A DNA stretch of 64,000 bases from an uncultured Gammaproteobacteria bacterium (GTDB lineage Bacteria; Pseudomonadota; Gammaproteobacteria; GCA-001735895), in contig CAMYLU010000022.1 in assembly GCA_947259485.1 (NCBI GenBank), positions 1 to 64,000 of the forward strand, written 5' to 3'. Below, piece by piece: positions 18,501-25,675 of this stretch (position 1 is the first letter of the stretch; each line of letters begins with the position of its first letter). The translations under genes and the position numbers were made by a program. The notes under the pieces are model-generated. The model was not told where the DNA came from. It did not search any database and saw only the letters and a program-made list of their open reading frames with translations.

Positions 18501-19054
18501 TGGAGCGACTCGACAATGGTGGTAACGGCGAAAGGTATCGCCAAAAAGCGCAGGATGCCAGGGTTTGCGGACTGGTGGTCGATATTCGCATGCGTAACAG
18601 TTTCCGCGGGCGCGAGGCCTTCGTTACGCTCGATGATCGCAGCGGGCGGGTCGATGTGCGCGTGGTTCCCGATATGCTGACTGAAATCGAACCGATCGTG
18701 CAAAAAGACCGGGTATGGGTGGTCGATGGCAGTATCGCTTACGATGACTTCAATAACGGTATCAAGCTGCGCGCGGCAAAAGTCCAGTTGCTCGACGACT
18801 ACCGCGCCGAGAATGCTCGCGCGTTACATATTAAATTGAATGGACATGGTGAACATGAGGTCGATGCCATTATTGGTGTGCTGGACGAATACAAATCTAC
18901 GGATGCGATGCCGGTCGTTTTTCACATGCGTCGCGAAGATTACGAGTACCAGTTGCGTACCAACGCTGGCTGGTCATTAAAGCCGGATGAACGATGTTTG
19001 CTGGCGCTGCAACGCTGTCTGAATCAAACGGAATTTTACTTCGAGTACCAGTAG
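15575..19054 (+). CDS. dnaE: DNA polymerase III subunit alpha
   Basis: At 1159 residues this has the length of the replicative polymerase subunit. The N-terminal PHP domain begins FVHLHVHSEYSLQDSTV. The polymerase core has GPGRGSGAGSLVAYAL and the catalytic Asp pair in MPDFDIDFCMDRR near residue 400, followed by KFDFLGLRTL and the finger region YQEQVMQIAQ. An OB-fold follows near residue 980-1080. It directly follows rnhB. In many relatives accA comes next; here a transporter and more than 18 kb of other genes intervene. Confidence 0.98.
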   Translation: MNNRFVHLHVHSEYSLQDSTVRLKPLVQQVRERGMGAVALTDLNNMFAVVKHYKAATSMGVKPIFGADVWVHHPDRNETLSRLVLLCLNDQGYLNLKKLVSRAYLEGQTADRATIEIDWLRAANDGLLALSAGLEGDVGLALRMQNTELAESCLRQWIEVFKGRYFLELQRTGRAHEEAYITQAVNWSGTLQVPVVATNDVRFIDAADFESHEVRVCICTGFTLEDERRPRLYSAEQYLRSADEMVELFADIPEAIENTVAIANACNLRLELDQAFLPEYQVPEQYTTDSYFRHVSEQGLEKRLEFLKDQLPEGGQLDREPYDQRLKTELDVIIEMGFPGYFLIVMDFIDWAKNHAIPVGPGRGSGAGSLVAYALNITDLDPLTYDLLFERFLNPERVSMPDFDIDFCMDRRDEVIEYVAEHYGRDQVSQIITYGSMAAKAVIRDVGRVMSHPYGFVDRIAKLVPFEVGITLDRALEQEEALLELYQQDEEVTMLIDMARSLEGLTRNVGKHAGGVVISPSDLTDFTPLYCEPGGSGLVSQYDKDDVEAVGLVKFDFLGLRTLTIIDWAVRAINAKNTADKLEIERIPLDDPETFKLLQSYQTTAVFQLESRGMKDLIRRLQPDSFEDIIALVALFRPGPLQSGMVDDFIDRKHGRARVEYPHPALETILKPTYGVILYQEQVMQIAQVLSGYTLGGADMLRRAMGKKKPEEMQQQRAIFTDGAKANQVEVSTATSIFDLMEKFAGYGFNKSHSAGYALVSYQTAWLKTHYPAEFMAAVLSADMDNTDKIVTLIDDCRNMKLDIHPPDINRSVYQFTAGKDGVVYYGLGAIKGVGRAAIESIIEVRSEQEYRSLDDFCKRVDSAGSSRKLLEALIKGGAMDCFSENRSALMAHLPYALQAAEQQQNNLDAGISDMFDSIAPVGEAEPDLPACEAWDEKQRLVLEKEALGLFLTGHPLAMVESEIRQFAPTRLGQWLERLDNGGNGERYRQKAQDARVCGLVVDIRMRNSFRGREAFVTLDDRSGRVDVRVVPDMLTEIEPIVQKDRVWVVDGSIAYDDFNNGIKLRAAKVQLLDDYRAENARALHIKLNGHGEHEVDAIIGVLDEYKSTDAMPVVFHMRREDYEYQLRTNAGWSLKPDERCLLALQRCLNQTEFYFEYQ

Positions 19055-19124
19055 CTCCTGCCTTCTTGCGTGCCGATATTTACCGAGAATTGAACAACTC
19101 GGGACTGGTGCACGCACTGCCTCT

Positions 19125-19138
19125 TTGATCTAGATCAA
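19125..19138. promoter_or_regulatory. perfect FNR/Anr-type box
   Basis: The 14 bases TTGATCTAGATCAA form a perfect match to the TTGAT-N4-ATCAA consensus for FNR/Anr/Dnr regulators. Its centre is about 68 bp before the TAXI binding-protein ATG. A class II promoter would start near 19173, with a -10-like TTTAAAG region around 19159-19166. Oxygen- or nitric-oxide-dependent control of the transporter is therefore plausible. Confidence 0.65.
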
Positions 19139-19198
19139 GTTAGTAACACAAATCTACCTTTAAAGTTGGACGCTTAACAAAAACAACCAGAGGTAGCT

Positions 19199-20167
19199 AT
19201 GAAAATTCAATCATTTTTGTCCGCATGTGTATTATCACTCGTAACGGTGGGACTCGTGTCGCCGGGAACAGCCCTGGCGAAAGAAAGAGTCGTTTTTAGT
19301 GGCGGTCCGGCCGGTGGCACCTTCCAGGTGGTTGCCAACGCGATGCAGGTGTACAAGCCGATGAAGGCATCGAAGGATTTCAAGGTCAGGGCCCAGTCTT
19401 CGGCCGGTTCGGTAGAAAACCTGCGCAAGGTGAATTCCGGCAAGGCTCAAATGGGCGTGGTCTATTCGGGTCATGTTTTCCTGGGCAGAAACGGCAAGAT
19501 GAAAAATGATCCCAAGAAGTACGAGGACGTGATGGCGGTAGCCTGGCTTTACGGCGCCCCGGGTCAACTGGTGGTACGCAAGGATTCCGGCATCAAGAGT
19601 GTCAAGGACCTGGTCGGCAAGAAAGTCGGGGTTGGCAATGCCGGTTCCGGCGCGTTTGCCAATTGTGAACTGTTTTTCACCCACATGGATGTGTGGGACA
19701 AGATAGAGCGCAATGCGATGGGTTATAACGATGCGGCCCAGGCTTTTGGTAACAAGCAACTGGACGCTTTCTGGCTATTTACCGCTTTTCCGAGTGGTGC
19801 CGTGATCATGGCCGCCCAGACCAACGATATCGAGCTCATCGATCTCGGTAAAGATGCCGAGAGTAGTGGCTTTTACGACCAGTACCCTTATTTTTCCAAG
19901 ATCACAGTGCCAGCGGGAACTTATCGTGGCGTCGACTACGCAAGCAACTCGTTTCAGGATTCCGCGTTATGGGTCGCTAACTCGAAGGTTACCGACGACA
20001 CGGTCTACAAGATGCTGTCGATGATTTACACCGATGAAGGCCTGGCTCACATGAAAGAGCAGAAAAAGACTTTTAACCTCATGAGCCTGGATACCGGCGC
20101 ACAGGGTGTTGTCACACCGTGGCACCCCGGCGCTGTCAAGTTCTGGAAAGAAAAAGGCATGATGTAG
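19199..20167 (+). CDS. TAXI-family TRAP substrate-binding protein
   Basis: This protein of 322 residues has a Sec signal peptide (cleavage near GTALA/KERV). The TAXI pattern is clear: FSGGPAGGTFQVVANAMQVY, QSSAGSVENLRKVNSGKAQMG, and VKDLVGKKVGVGNAGSGAFAN. Known TAXI proteins bind small carboxylates such as glutamate or other organic acids; the ligand here is unknown. AGAGGT precedes the ATG at good spacing. A perfect FNR box lies upstream and the fused permease gene downstream. Confidence 0.93.
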   Translation: MKIQSFLSACVLSLVTVGLVSPGTALAKERVVFSGGPAGGTFQVVANAMQVYKPMKASKDFKVRAQSSAGSVENLRKVNSGKAQMGVVYSGHVFLGRNGKMKNDPKKYEDVMAVAWLYGAPGQLVVRKDSGIKSVKDLVGKKVGVGNAGSGAFANCELFFTHMDVWDKIERNAMGYNDAAQAFGNKQLDAFWLFTAFPSGAVIMAAQTNDIELIDLGKDAESSGFYDQYPYFSKITVPAGTYRGVDYASNSFQDSALWVANSKVTDDTVYKMLSMIYTDEGLAHMKEQKKTFNLMSLDTGAQGVVTPWHPGAVKFWKEKGMM

Positions 20168-20183
20168 GTTATTCCAAGCAACA

Positions 20184-20208
20184 CAGGGGCGGCATCAAGC
20201 TGCCCCTG
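20184..20208 (+). other. hairpin between TAXI binding-protein and permease genes
   Basis: A 10-bp stem with one G-T pair and a five-base loop (ATCAA) lies 16 bp after the binding-protein stop. No T-run follows, so it looks more like an mRNA-stabilising or processing hairpin than a full terminator. It would support higher expression of the binding protein than of the permease. Confidence 0.6.
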
Positions 20209-20281
20209 ATTACAGGGAGTTTTCAAAAATAAATGCCAGGCTGACTGGCACCGATAACAACAATATTCCGGGGGAGAGATC

Positions 20282-22012
20282 ATGCGAGTGGAGGAAATGA
20301 ACAAGTTCGAACAGGTCGTGTTCGACATTACGGCGCTTGGCCTGGTGTTGTTTTACTCCTATTCGGCGGTTATTGCACCAGCCGCTACCCAATTTCATCG
20401 CGGCATTTACGTTATCGCCACCTATTTCCTGGTATTCCTGGTATATCGCTCGAAGGGCAACATTGGCCGGGCCTGGGATTACCTGCTGATTCTCGTTTCG
20501 GTGATTACGCTGGGTTACTGGATTGTCAATTTTGAGGTTATTAACTACCGTGCCGGTGCGGAAACCGAGCTGGATAAATGGATCGCGGTGGCAGGCGTGC
20601 TGGTGGGTGTCGAAGTGGCGCGTCGAGTGGTCGGCAGTGCCTTTGTTATTATCGGTTCCATCATGCTGCTTTACGGGGTATTCGGCGAATATGCCCCCGA
20701 ACTGATTTCGCACGCCGGCGACACCTTCCCTGATTTATGCACCAGTATCTTTTATAAAAGCGACGGCGTTTTCGGGATCATGGCGAACGTGCTTGCGACC
20801 TACATCATCCTGTTCGTGTTTTTTGGCGCATTCCTGGAAAAATGCGGTGCGCAAAGTTTCTTCATCGATTATCCACTGGCCGCGGTAGGCCACAAGATTG
20901 GTGGTCCGGGCAAGGTCTCGGTAATTGCCAGCGGCCTGTTCGGTTCCATCTCGGGGAGCGCCATCGCCAACACGGTCTCCACCGGGGCGTTTACCATTCC
21001 GATGATGAAAAAGGCGGGCTTCAAGCCCCACGTGGCAGGCGGTATCGAACCGGCCGCGTCGATAGGGGGCATGTTCCTGCCACCGATCATGGGGGCCGGT
21101 GGTTTTATCATGGCGGAGATGACAGGGTTGCCCTATTCACAAATCATGCTGGTCGCGATATTCCCGGCGCTGATGTATTTCTTCAGCGTCTTCATGATGG
21201 TTCATTACTACGCCAAGAAAAACAATATCGTGGGTGAAAGAAGCGAGAAAAGCGCATCTGAAATTTTCAAGAAGAACTGGTACTACGTATTGCCGCTGGT
21301 GGCGATCACCATCCTGATGCTGATGGGATATTCGCCCGGATTTTCAGCCATTATCGGAATCGTCACCTGTATCGCGGTCAGCTGGTTCCGAAAAGAAACC
21401 CGTATCGACGTCAGGGGCTTTGTCAGCGCCTCGCGTGCCGGTGCCGAGGCCAGCCTGAAGATCGGTGCCACTGTCGGTGTCATCGGTATCATCATCGGTG
21501 TTCTGACCTACAGTGGGCTGATTCTGACGTTTGCCGATATCGTCATCGAACTGGCGGATGGCAAGCTCTACCTGACCATACTTTTCGTTGCGCTGGCCTC
21601 GTTAATTCTCGGCATGGGCGTGCCCGTCACCGCGGCCTACCTGATCACGGCGGTGGTGGCGGTACCGGCATTGACGCATCTCGACGTCAACCTGGTTGCG
21701 GCACACATGATTGTTTACTGGTTGTCACAGGACTCCAACATCACCCCGCCGGTTTGTATCGCGGCTTTCGCTGGCGCCACCATCGCCAAGGCGAATATGT
21801 GGGCGACGGCCTGGGTTGCTTTCAAGATGGCCAAGTTTCTTTACCTGGCACCGTTTCTGTTCGGCTATGTACCGGGCTTCTCGCTCGATGGCACAGCCTC
21901 GGATATCGTGATTGCCTTTACCCTGATATTCTTCGGTACCTGGGCCTACAGCTGGTTTCTTAGTGGTATCTGGTTGGACTGGTTCAAGAAAAAAAGCACT
22001 GTTGAAAGTTAA
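20282..22012 (+). CDS. fused TRAP transporter permease (4TM/12TM, TAXI type)
   Basis: This protein of 576 residues combines a short N-terminal small-permease part (about residues 15-125) with a large-permease part. The latter has FGSISGSAIANTVSTGAFTIP, a Gly-rich IMGAGGFIMAEMTG and, near the C-terminus, VPVTAAYLITAVVAVPAL. Such fused permeases pair with TAXI-type binding proteins, and one is encoded directly upstream. The ATG is preceded by GGGGGAGA. It ends before the convergent SDR gene with a 2-bp gap. Confidence 0.93.
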   Translation: MRVEEMNKFEQVVFDITALGLVLFYSYSAVIAPAATQFHRGIYVIATYFLVFLVYRSKGNIGRAWDYLLILVSVITLGYWIVNFEVINYRAGAETELDKWIAVAGVLVGVEVARRVVGSAFVIIGSIMLLYGVFGEYAPELISHAGDTFPDLCTSIFYKSDGVFGIMANVLATYIILFVFFGAFLEKCGAQSFFIDYPLAAVGHKIGGPGKVSVIASGLFGSISGSAIANTVSTGAFTIPMMKKAGFKPHVAGGIEPAASIGGMFLPPIMGAGGFIMAEMTGLPYSQIMLVAIFPALMYFFSVFMMVHYYAKKNNIVGERSEKSASEIFKKNWYYVLPLVAITILMLMGYSPGFSAIIGIVTCIAVSWFRKETRIDVRGFVSASRAGAEASLKIGATVGVIGIIIGVLTYSGLILTFADIVIELADGKLYLTILFVALASLILGMGVPVTAAYLITAVVAVPALTHLDVNLVAAHMIVYWLSQDSNITPPVCIAAFAGATIAKANMWATAWVAFKMAKFLYLAPFLFGYVPGFSLDGTASDIVIAFTLIFFGTWAYSWFLSGIWLDWFKKKSTVES

Positions 22013-22014
22013 AA

Positions 22015-22764
22015 TCAATCCTGTCCGCGCTTGCCGAAGTGCTCACCATTTTCGTGGGCTTCATTGCTCATCAGGTAGAGGAAGGTATCGACGTGATGTT
22101 CAGGTGTCGGCAACTGGTCATTAACGTCGGCAGCAGGATAGGCGCGCAGGTGCAAGGCGGTTCGGGTCTTACCCGGATTGAAGCAATTAATGCGCAGATT
22201 GCTACCTTCATATTCGCGCGCCAGTAATCCGGCCATGGCCGCGAGCCCCTGCTTGCTGACCTGGTAAGCATCCCAGTAGGCACCGGGCTTATCGTCCATC
22301 ATGAACAATATCGAACTATTTTCGGATCGGCTCAACAGCGACAGGCAGGCGCGTGTTAACAGGTAGGGCGCATGCAGGTTGACCTGGTGCACCTGGTACC
22401 AGGTGGTGGCATCGCTTTGCGCGAACACGGTTGGTGCTCCCAGGATTGCGGCGCAATGAATCATACCGTCGAGGCGCCCTAACTGGGATTCGATATTGTT
22501 TGCGAGTTCCAGGTAGTCGTGTTCGGTGGCACCCTCGAGGTTTATCGGGTAGATCGCGGGAGTAGGGCAGCCGGCCTGTTCGATTTCATCGTAGAGCGAT
22601 TCGACAAGCCGTAGATTCCTGGCGACCAGGATCACGGTGGCGCCATGACCAGCCAAGGAGAGTGAGACGGTTCTGCCAAAACCGCCGGTGGCGCCGGTCA
22701 CCAGGATAACCTTGTCCTTGAGCATATCCTCCGTGGCGCGAAAAGTTTCCGGTATGGTTTTCAT
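22015..22764 (-). CDS. SDR family oxidoreductase (YciK-like)
   Basis: This protein of 249 residues has the short-chain dehydrogenase cofactor motif TGATGGFG near residue 25, HCAAILG near 110 and the catalytic Tyr-Lys pair in YQVSKQG near 165. The closest type is the YciK group of uncharacterised NADP-dependent reductases. Its ATG overlaps the stop of the phosphatase gene (ATGA), which fixes the start. In Pseudomonas an equivalent SDR gene also follows the ubiG-phosphatase pair. Confidence 0.88.
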   Translation of the reverse strand: MKTIPETFRATEDMLKDKVILVTGATGGFGRTVSLSLAGHGATVILVARNLRLVESLYDEIEQAGCPTPAIYPINLEGATEHDYLELANNIESQLGRLDGMIHCAAILGAPTVFAQSDATTWYQVHQVNLHAPYLLTRACLSLLSRSENSSILFMMDDKPGAYWDAYQVSKQGLAAMAGLLAREYEGSNLRINCFNPGKTRTALHLRAYPAADVNDQLPTPEHHVDTFLYLMSNEAHENGEHFGKRGQD

Positions 22765-23423
22765 CGGTTTGCCAGCAGCGGGTGTCGCAACAGGTCATCG
22801 GGTTGATCGATCATGCCATCGGCATTCCATGCCTCGATACTGACGCCATCTTCGATGTATCCATACGCAGCGACCAGGCTTTTCATCCCTGCCGCCCTGG
22901 CGGCAACAATGTCACGCTCGTCGTCACCGACATAAACACAGTTTCTGCAATCGACCCGCAGGCGTTCGGCGGCAACCTGAAGTGGCAGTGGGTGGGGTTT
23001 ACGATGCTCGAGCGTATCTCCACCGATGACCACGCCGGCACGTTGCGCCAGACCCAACTGCTCGAGCAGCGGTTGTGTTAGCCACTCCGGTTTATTGGTC
23101 ACGATACCCCATGGTGTCGACCGGGCTTCGAGTTCGCCCAGTATCGCCTCGTAGCCGTCGAACAGTCTCGACTGGTCGGCGACGATGGCGTGGTAATGTT
23201 GCAAAAATCGCTGTCGCAGTGGTTCGATCTCCGCCTCGGGAACTTTACCGTCAAATCCCATCCGGGTTAATACCAGGCCTCCCTGTGACACGTAGGGACG
23301 GATCGCATCGAGGGGCAGCGGCTCCAGGCCTTCTTCCTGCATCAGGTTTATTAGCGCACCCCCCATGTCAGGTGCGGTATCGATGAGGGTTCCATCGAGG
23401 TCGAATAAAACAGCTTCAATCAT
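22761..23423 (-). CDS. gph: HAD phosphatase, phosphoglycolate / MurNAc-6-phosphate type
   Basis: This HAD hydrolase of 220 residues has the nucleophile motif LFDLDGTLIDT, GIVTNKP as motif II, and VYVGDDERDI as motif IV. General annotation would be phosphoglycolate phosphatase. Its position between ubiG and an SDR gene, and the stretch RPYVSQGG, resemble Pseudomonas MupP, the MurNAc-6-phosphate phosphatase of cell-wall recycling. No amgK or murU is in the window to decide. It overlaps ubiG by 8 bp and the SDR gene by 4 bp. Confidence 0.85.
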   Translation of the reverse strand: MIEAVLFDLDGTLIDTAPDMGGALINLMQEEGLEPLPLDAIRPYVSQGGLVLTRMGFDGKVPEAEIEPLRQRFLQHYHAIVADQSRLFDGYEAILGELEARSTPWGIVTNKPEWLTQPLLEQLGLAQRAGVVIGGDTLEHRKPHPLPLQVAAERLRVDCRNCVYVGDDERDIVAARAAGMKSLVAAYGYIEDGVSIEAWNADGMIDQPDDLLRHPLLANR

Positions 23424-24126
23424 CGAAACGAGCGGTCAGCAGGTAATTGACATCGATATCACGACCCAATGCATAACGCCGGGTGACAGGGTTGTAACTC
23501 ATTCCGGTAATATCGCTTGTGTGCAATCCCAGCTTGCGCAGCTGGGCCGCGATTTCTGAAGGCTTGATAAATTTCCTGTACTCATGGGTGCCGCGGGGTA
23601 ATAGCCTGAGGACATATTCGGCACCCAGTATCGCAAGTGCAAACGATTTTGGATTGCGGTTGATGGTTGACAGGAAAAGTATGCCGCCAGGTTTCAACAA
23701 GCGTGTTGCCGAGCTGATGATGGAGGCGGGATCGGGAACATGTTCAAGCAGTTCAAGGCAGGTCACGATATCAAATTGCGCCTGGTGTTGTTCGGCAAAG
23801 GCTTCGACCGTTGAAAGTTGATAATCGACATCGAGGCCCGACTCGTGCAGGTGTAGCCTGGCAACTTGAAGTGATAACTCGGCCATGTCGATGCCGGTTA
23901 CCCGCGCTCCTTTAAGTGCCAGTGCCTCGGCCAGGATACCGCCACCGCAACCAACGTCGAGTACTCTTTTACCATCCAGCCCGGCCGCCTGTTGCTCGAT
24001 ATAAGATACCCGGTGAGGATTTATTTGGTGCAGGGGTTTGAATTCGCTTTCAGGGTCCCACCAACGGCTCGCAATCGACTGAAATTTATCGATCTCAAGC
24101 GGATCCACATTTGTCTCAACTGACAT
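23416..24126 (-). CDS. ubiG: ubiquinone biosynthesis O-methyltransferase
   Basis: This protein of 236 residues has SAM motif I VLDVGCGGGILAEALA near residue 57 and the UbiG opening FQSIASRWWDPESEFKPLHQINPHR. UbiG performs both O-methylations of ubiquinone synthesis at the membrane surface. A GTG directly before the ATG (24129) would give one extra residue. The stop of mtaD reads TAGTGATG at this junction, so the two are translationally coupled. Confidence 0.95.
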   Translation of the reverse strand: MSVETNVDPLEIDKFQSIASRWWDPESEFKPLHQINPHRVSYIEQQAAGLDGKRVLDVGCGGGILAEALALKGARVTGIDMAELSLQVARLHLHESGLDVDYQLSTVEAFAEQHQAQFDIVTCLELLEHVPDPASIISSATRLLKPGGILFLSTINRNPKSFALAILGAEYVLRLLPRGTHEYRKFIKPSEIAAQLRKLGLHTSDITGMSYNPVTRRYALGRDIDVNYLLTARFDD

Positions 24127-24128
24127 CA

Positions 24129-25448
24129 CTAGTTCCTGATTTTGCGGGCCCAGGATGACGCCCTGGCTATAATTTCATCGCCGTCCAGGTTGCACAACTC
24201 AAAATCTCTGAGCTGGGCGACACCGTCGATCCAGACGTGTGAAACCTGGCGACTGGCTGCGGCATATACGATCTGGGGTACCGGTTCGTAGAGGGGCTGA
24301 GTATTCAGGCTAGCCAGGTTGATGGCAATCAAGTCTGCGCATTTACCCGCCTCGATACTACCGATTCGGTCTGCCATTCCTAAAGCCCTGGCGCCATTAA
24401 TGGTCGCCATTTCGATAGCCTGTCGCGCATTACAGGCACTGGCATTGCCACTGCTGCCCTTGGCCAGCATCGCGGCGGTACGCATTTCACCCAGCAGATC
24501 GAGATCGTTGTTGCTGGCTGCACCATCGGTACCCAGGCATACGTTGACGCCCTTTTCAAGTAAGCTTGCAAGCGGGCAGATTCCACTGCCCAGCTTGAGG
24601 TTTGATTCGGGACAGTGCGCAACATTAACCCCGGCTTCCGCGACTCGTTCGATCTCGAATTCATCCAGTTCCGTCATATGTACTGCAATCAAGTTTGAAT
24701 TTAAAAGATTGAGCTGATCCAGCCTCTCCAGGGGGCGCTGACCATTACTTTGTTGTGCTTCTGCCACTTCTGCAGCGGTTTCGTGCAGGTGCATATGTAC
24801 CGGAACATCGAGTTCGTTGCTATACATCGCAATTTGCCGCAACGATTCGTCCGATACGGTATAAGGTGCGTGCGGCGCCAGCGCACTGCTAACCAGCGAG
24901 AATTCCCGAATTTCATCGTGTACCGCGAGTGCTTTGTGCAGATATTCATCGGCGGTCTTTGCCCATGGACTAGGGAAGTCGAGTACGATCAAACCAACCA
25001 CGCTACGCATTCCAATTTTCTGGGCACAGCGAGCAATTTCATCGGGAAAATAAAACATATCGCTCAGGCAGGTAGTGCCGGAACGAATCATTTCGGCTGC
25101 CGCCAGTTTGAATCCATCGGCAGCGAACTCGGAATCTACCCAGCGCGCCTCGGCTGGCCAGATATGTTCGCTTAGCCATTCCATCAGAGGTAAGTCGTCG
25201 GCGATACCGCGAAACAGGCTCATCGACGCATGGGTGTGGCTATTCACCAGGCCGGGCAGCAGTGCGCAGTCCGGTAAGCTGATCAGTTCGGCTTGCTCAT
25301 ATAAAGGAAGATCGCCAATCTCGTCAACGCTGGTCAGACTCAGGATGCGATTGTCTTCGATAACGACGGCGTAATCCTGCAATACCTCGAAGCTCGAGTT
25401 CACCGTGACTATCCATTCAGGCTGGAGGATTTGATAGCGCTGCTGCAT
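24129..25448 (-). CDS. mtaD: amidohydrolase, 5-methylthioadenosine/S-adenosylhomocysteine deaminase type
   Basis: This protein of 439 residues belongs to the TRZ/ATZ amidohydrolase group. Zinc ligands are seen in NSHTHASMSLFRG near residue 67, HMHLHETAAE near 218, the HMTELDEFE region and CLGTDGAASNNDLDLL near 303. The group deaminates methylthioadenosine or S-adenosylhomocysteine. Being beside ubiG, which releases S-adenosylhomocysteine, fits that role. It is the first gene of the mtaD-ubiG-phosphatase-SDR run and is divergent from gyrA. Confidence 0.88.
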   Translation of the reverse strand: MQQRYQILQPEWIVTVNSSFEVLQDYAVVIEDNRILSLTSVDEIGDLPLYEQAELISLPDCALLPGLVNSHTHASMSLFRGIADDLPLMEWLSEHIWPAEARWVDSEFAADGFKLAAAEMIRSGTTCLSDMFYFPDEIARCAQKIGMRSVVGLIVLDFPSPWAKTADEYLHKALAVHDEIREFSLVSSALAPHAPYTVSDESLRQIAMYSNELDVPVHMHLHETAAEVAEAQQSNGQRPLERLDQLNLLNSNLIAVHMTELDEFEIERVAEAGVNVAHCPESNLKLGSGICPLASLLEKGVNVCLGTDGAASNNDLDLLGEMRTAAMLAKGSSGNASACNARQAIEMATINGARALGMADRIGSIEAGKCADLIAINLASLNTQPLYEPVPQIVYAAASRQVSHVWIDGVAQLRDFELCNLDGDEIIARASSWARKIRN

Positions 25449-25610
25449 AGCCGAACCTTACAAGATTAATTAACCCCTGAAAACGAATATTGACGATCCC
25501 GTCGCCAGATGTCGGGGATTCAGCTATCTAAAGGTGGAAAACGTTTAAATCCGCGTATTTCAACGCTGACGAGGCGATCTTATCAGTAGTGTTAACCCTT
25601 GGGTTTGTGA

Positions 25611-25616
25611 TAAAAT
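25611..25616 (+). promoter_or_regulatory. candidate -10 element for gyrA
   Basis: TAAAAT lies 60 bp before the gyrA ATG and matches the -10 consensus at five of six positions. A TGTG just upstream could serve as an extended -10. No clear -35 hexamer at normal spacing is seen. The rest of the 227-bp gap to mtaD shows nothing I recognise. Confidence 0.35.
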
Positions 25617-25675
25617 CGCGCAGATTCGAAATAAATCATTCCTGCGACATTTTTAAGCACTGAGTAACAATTTTT

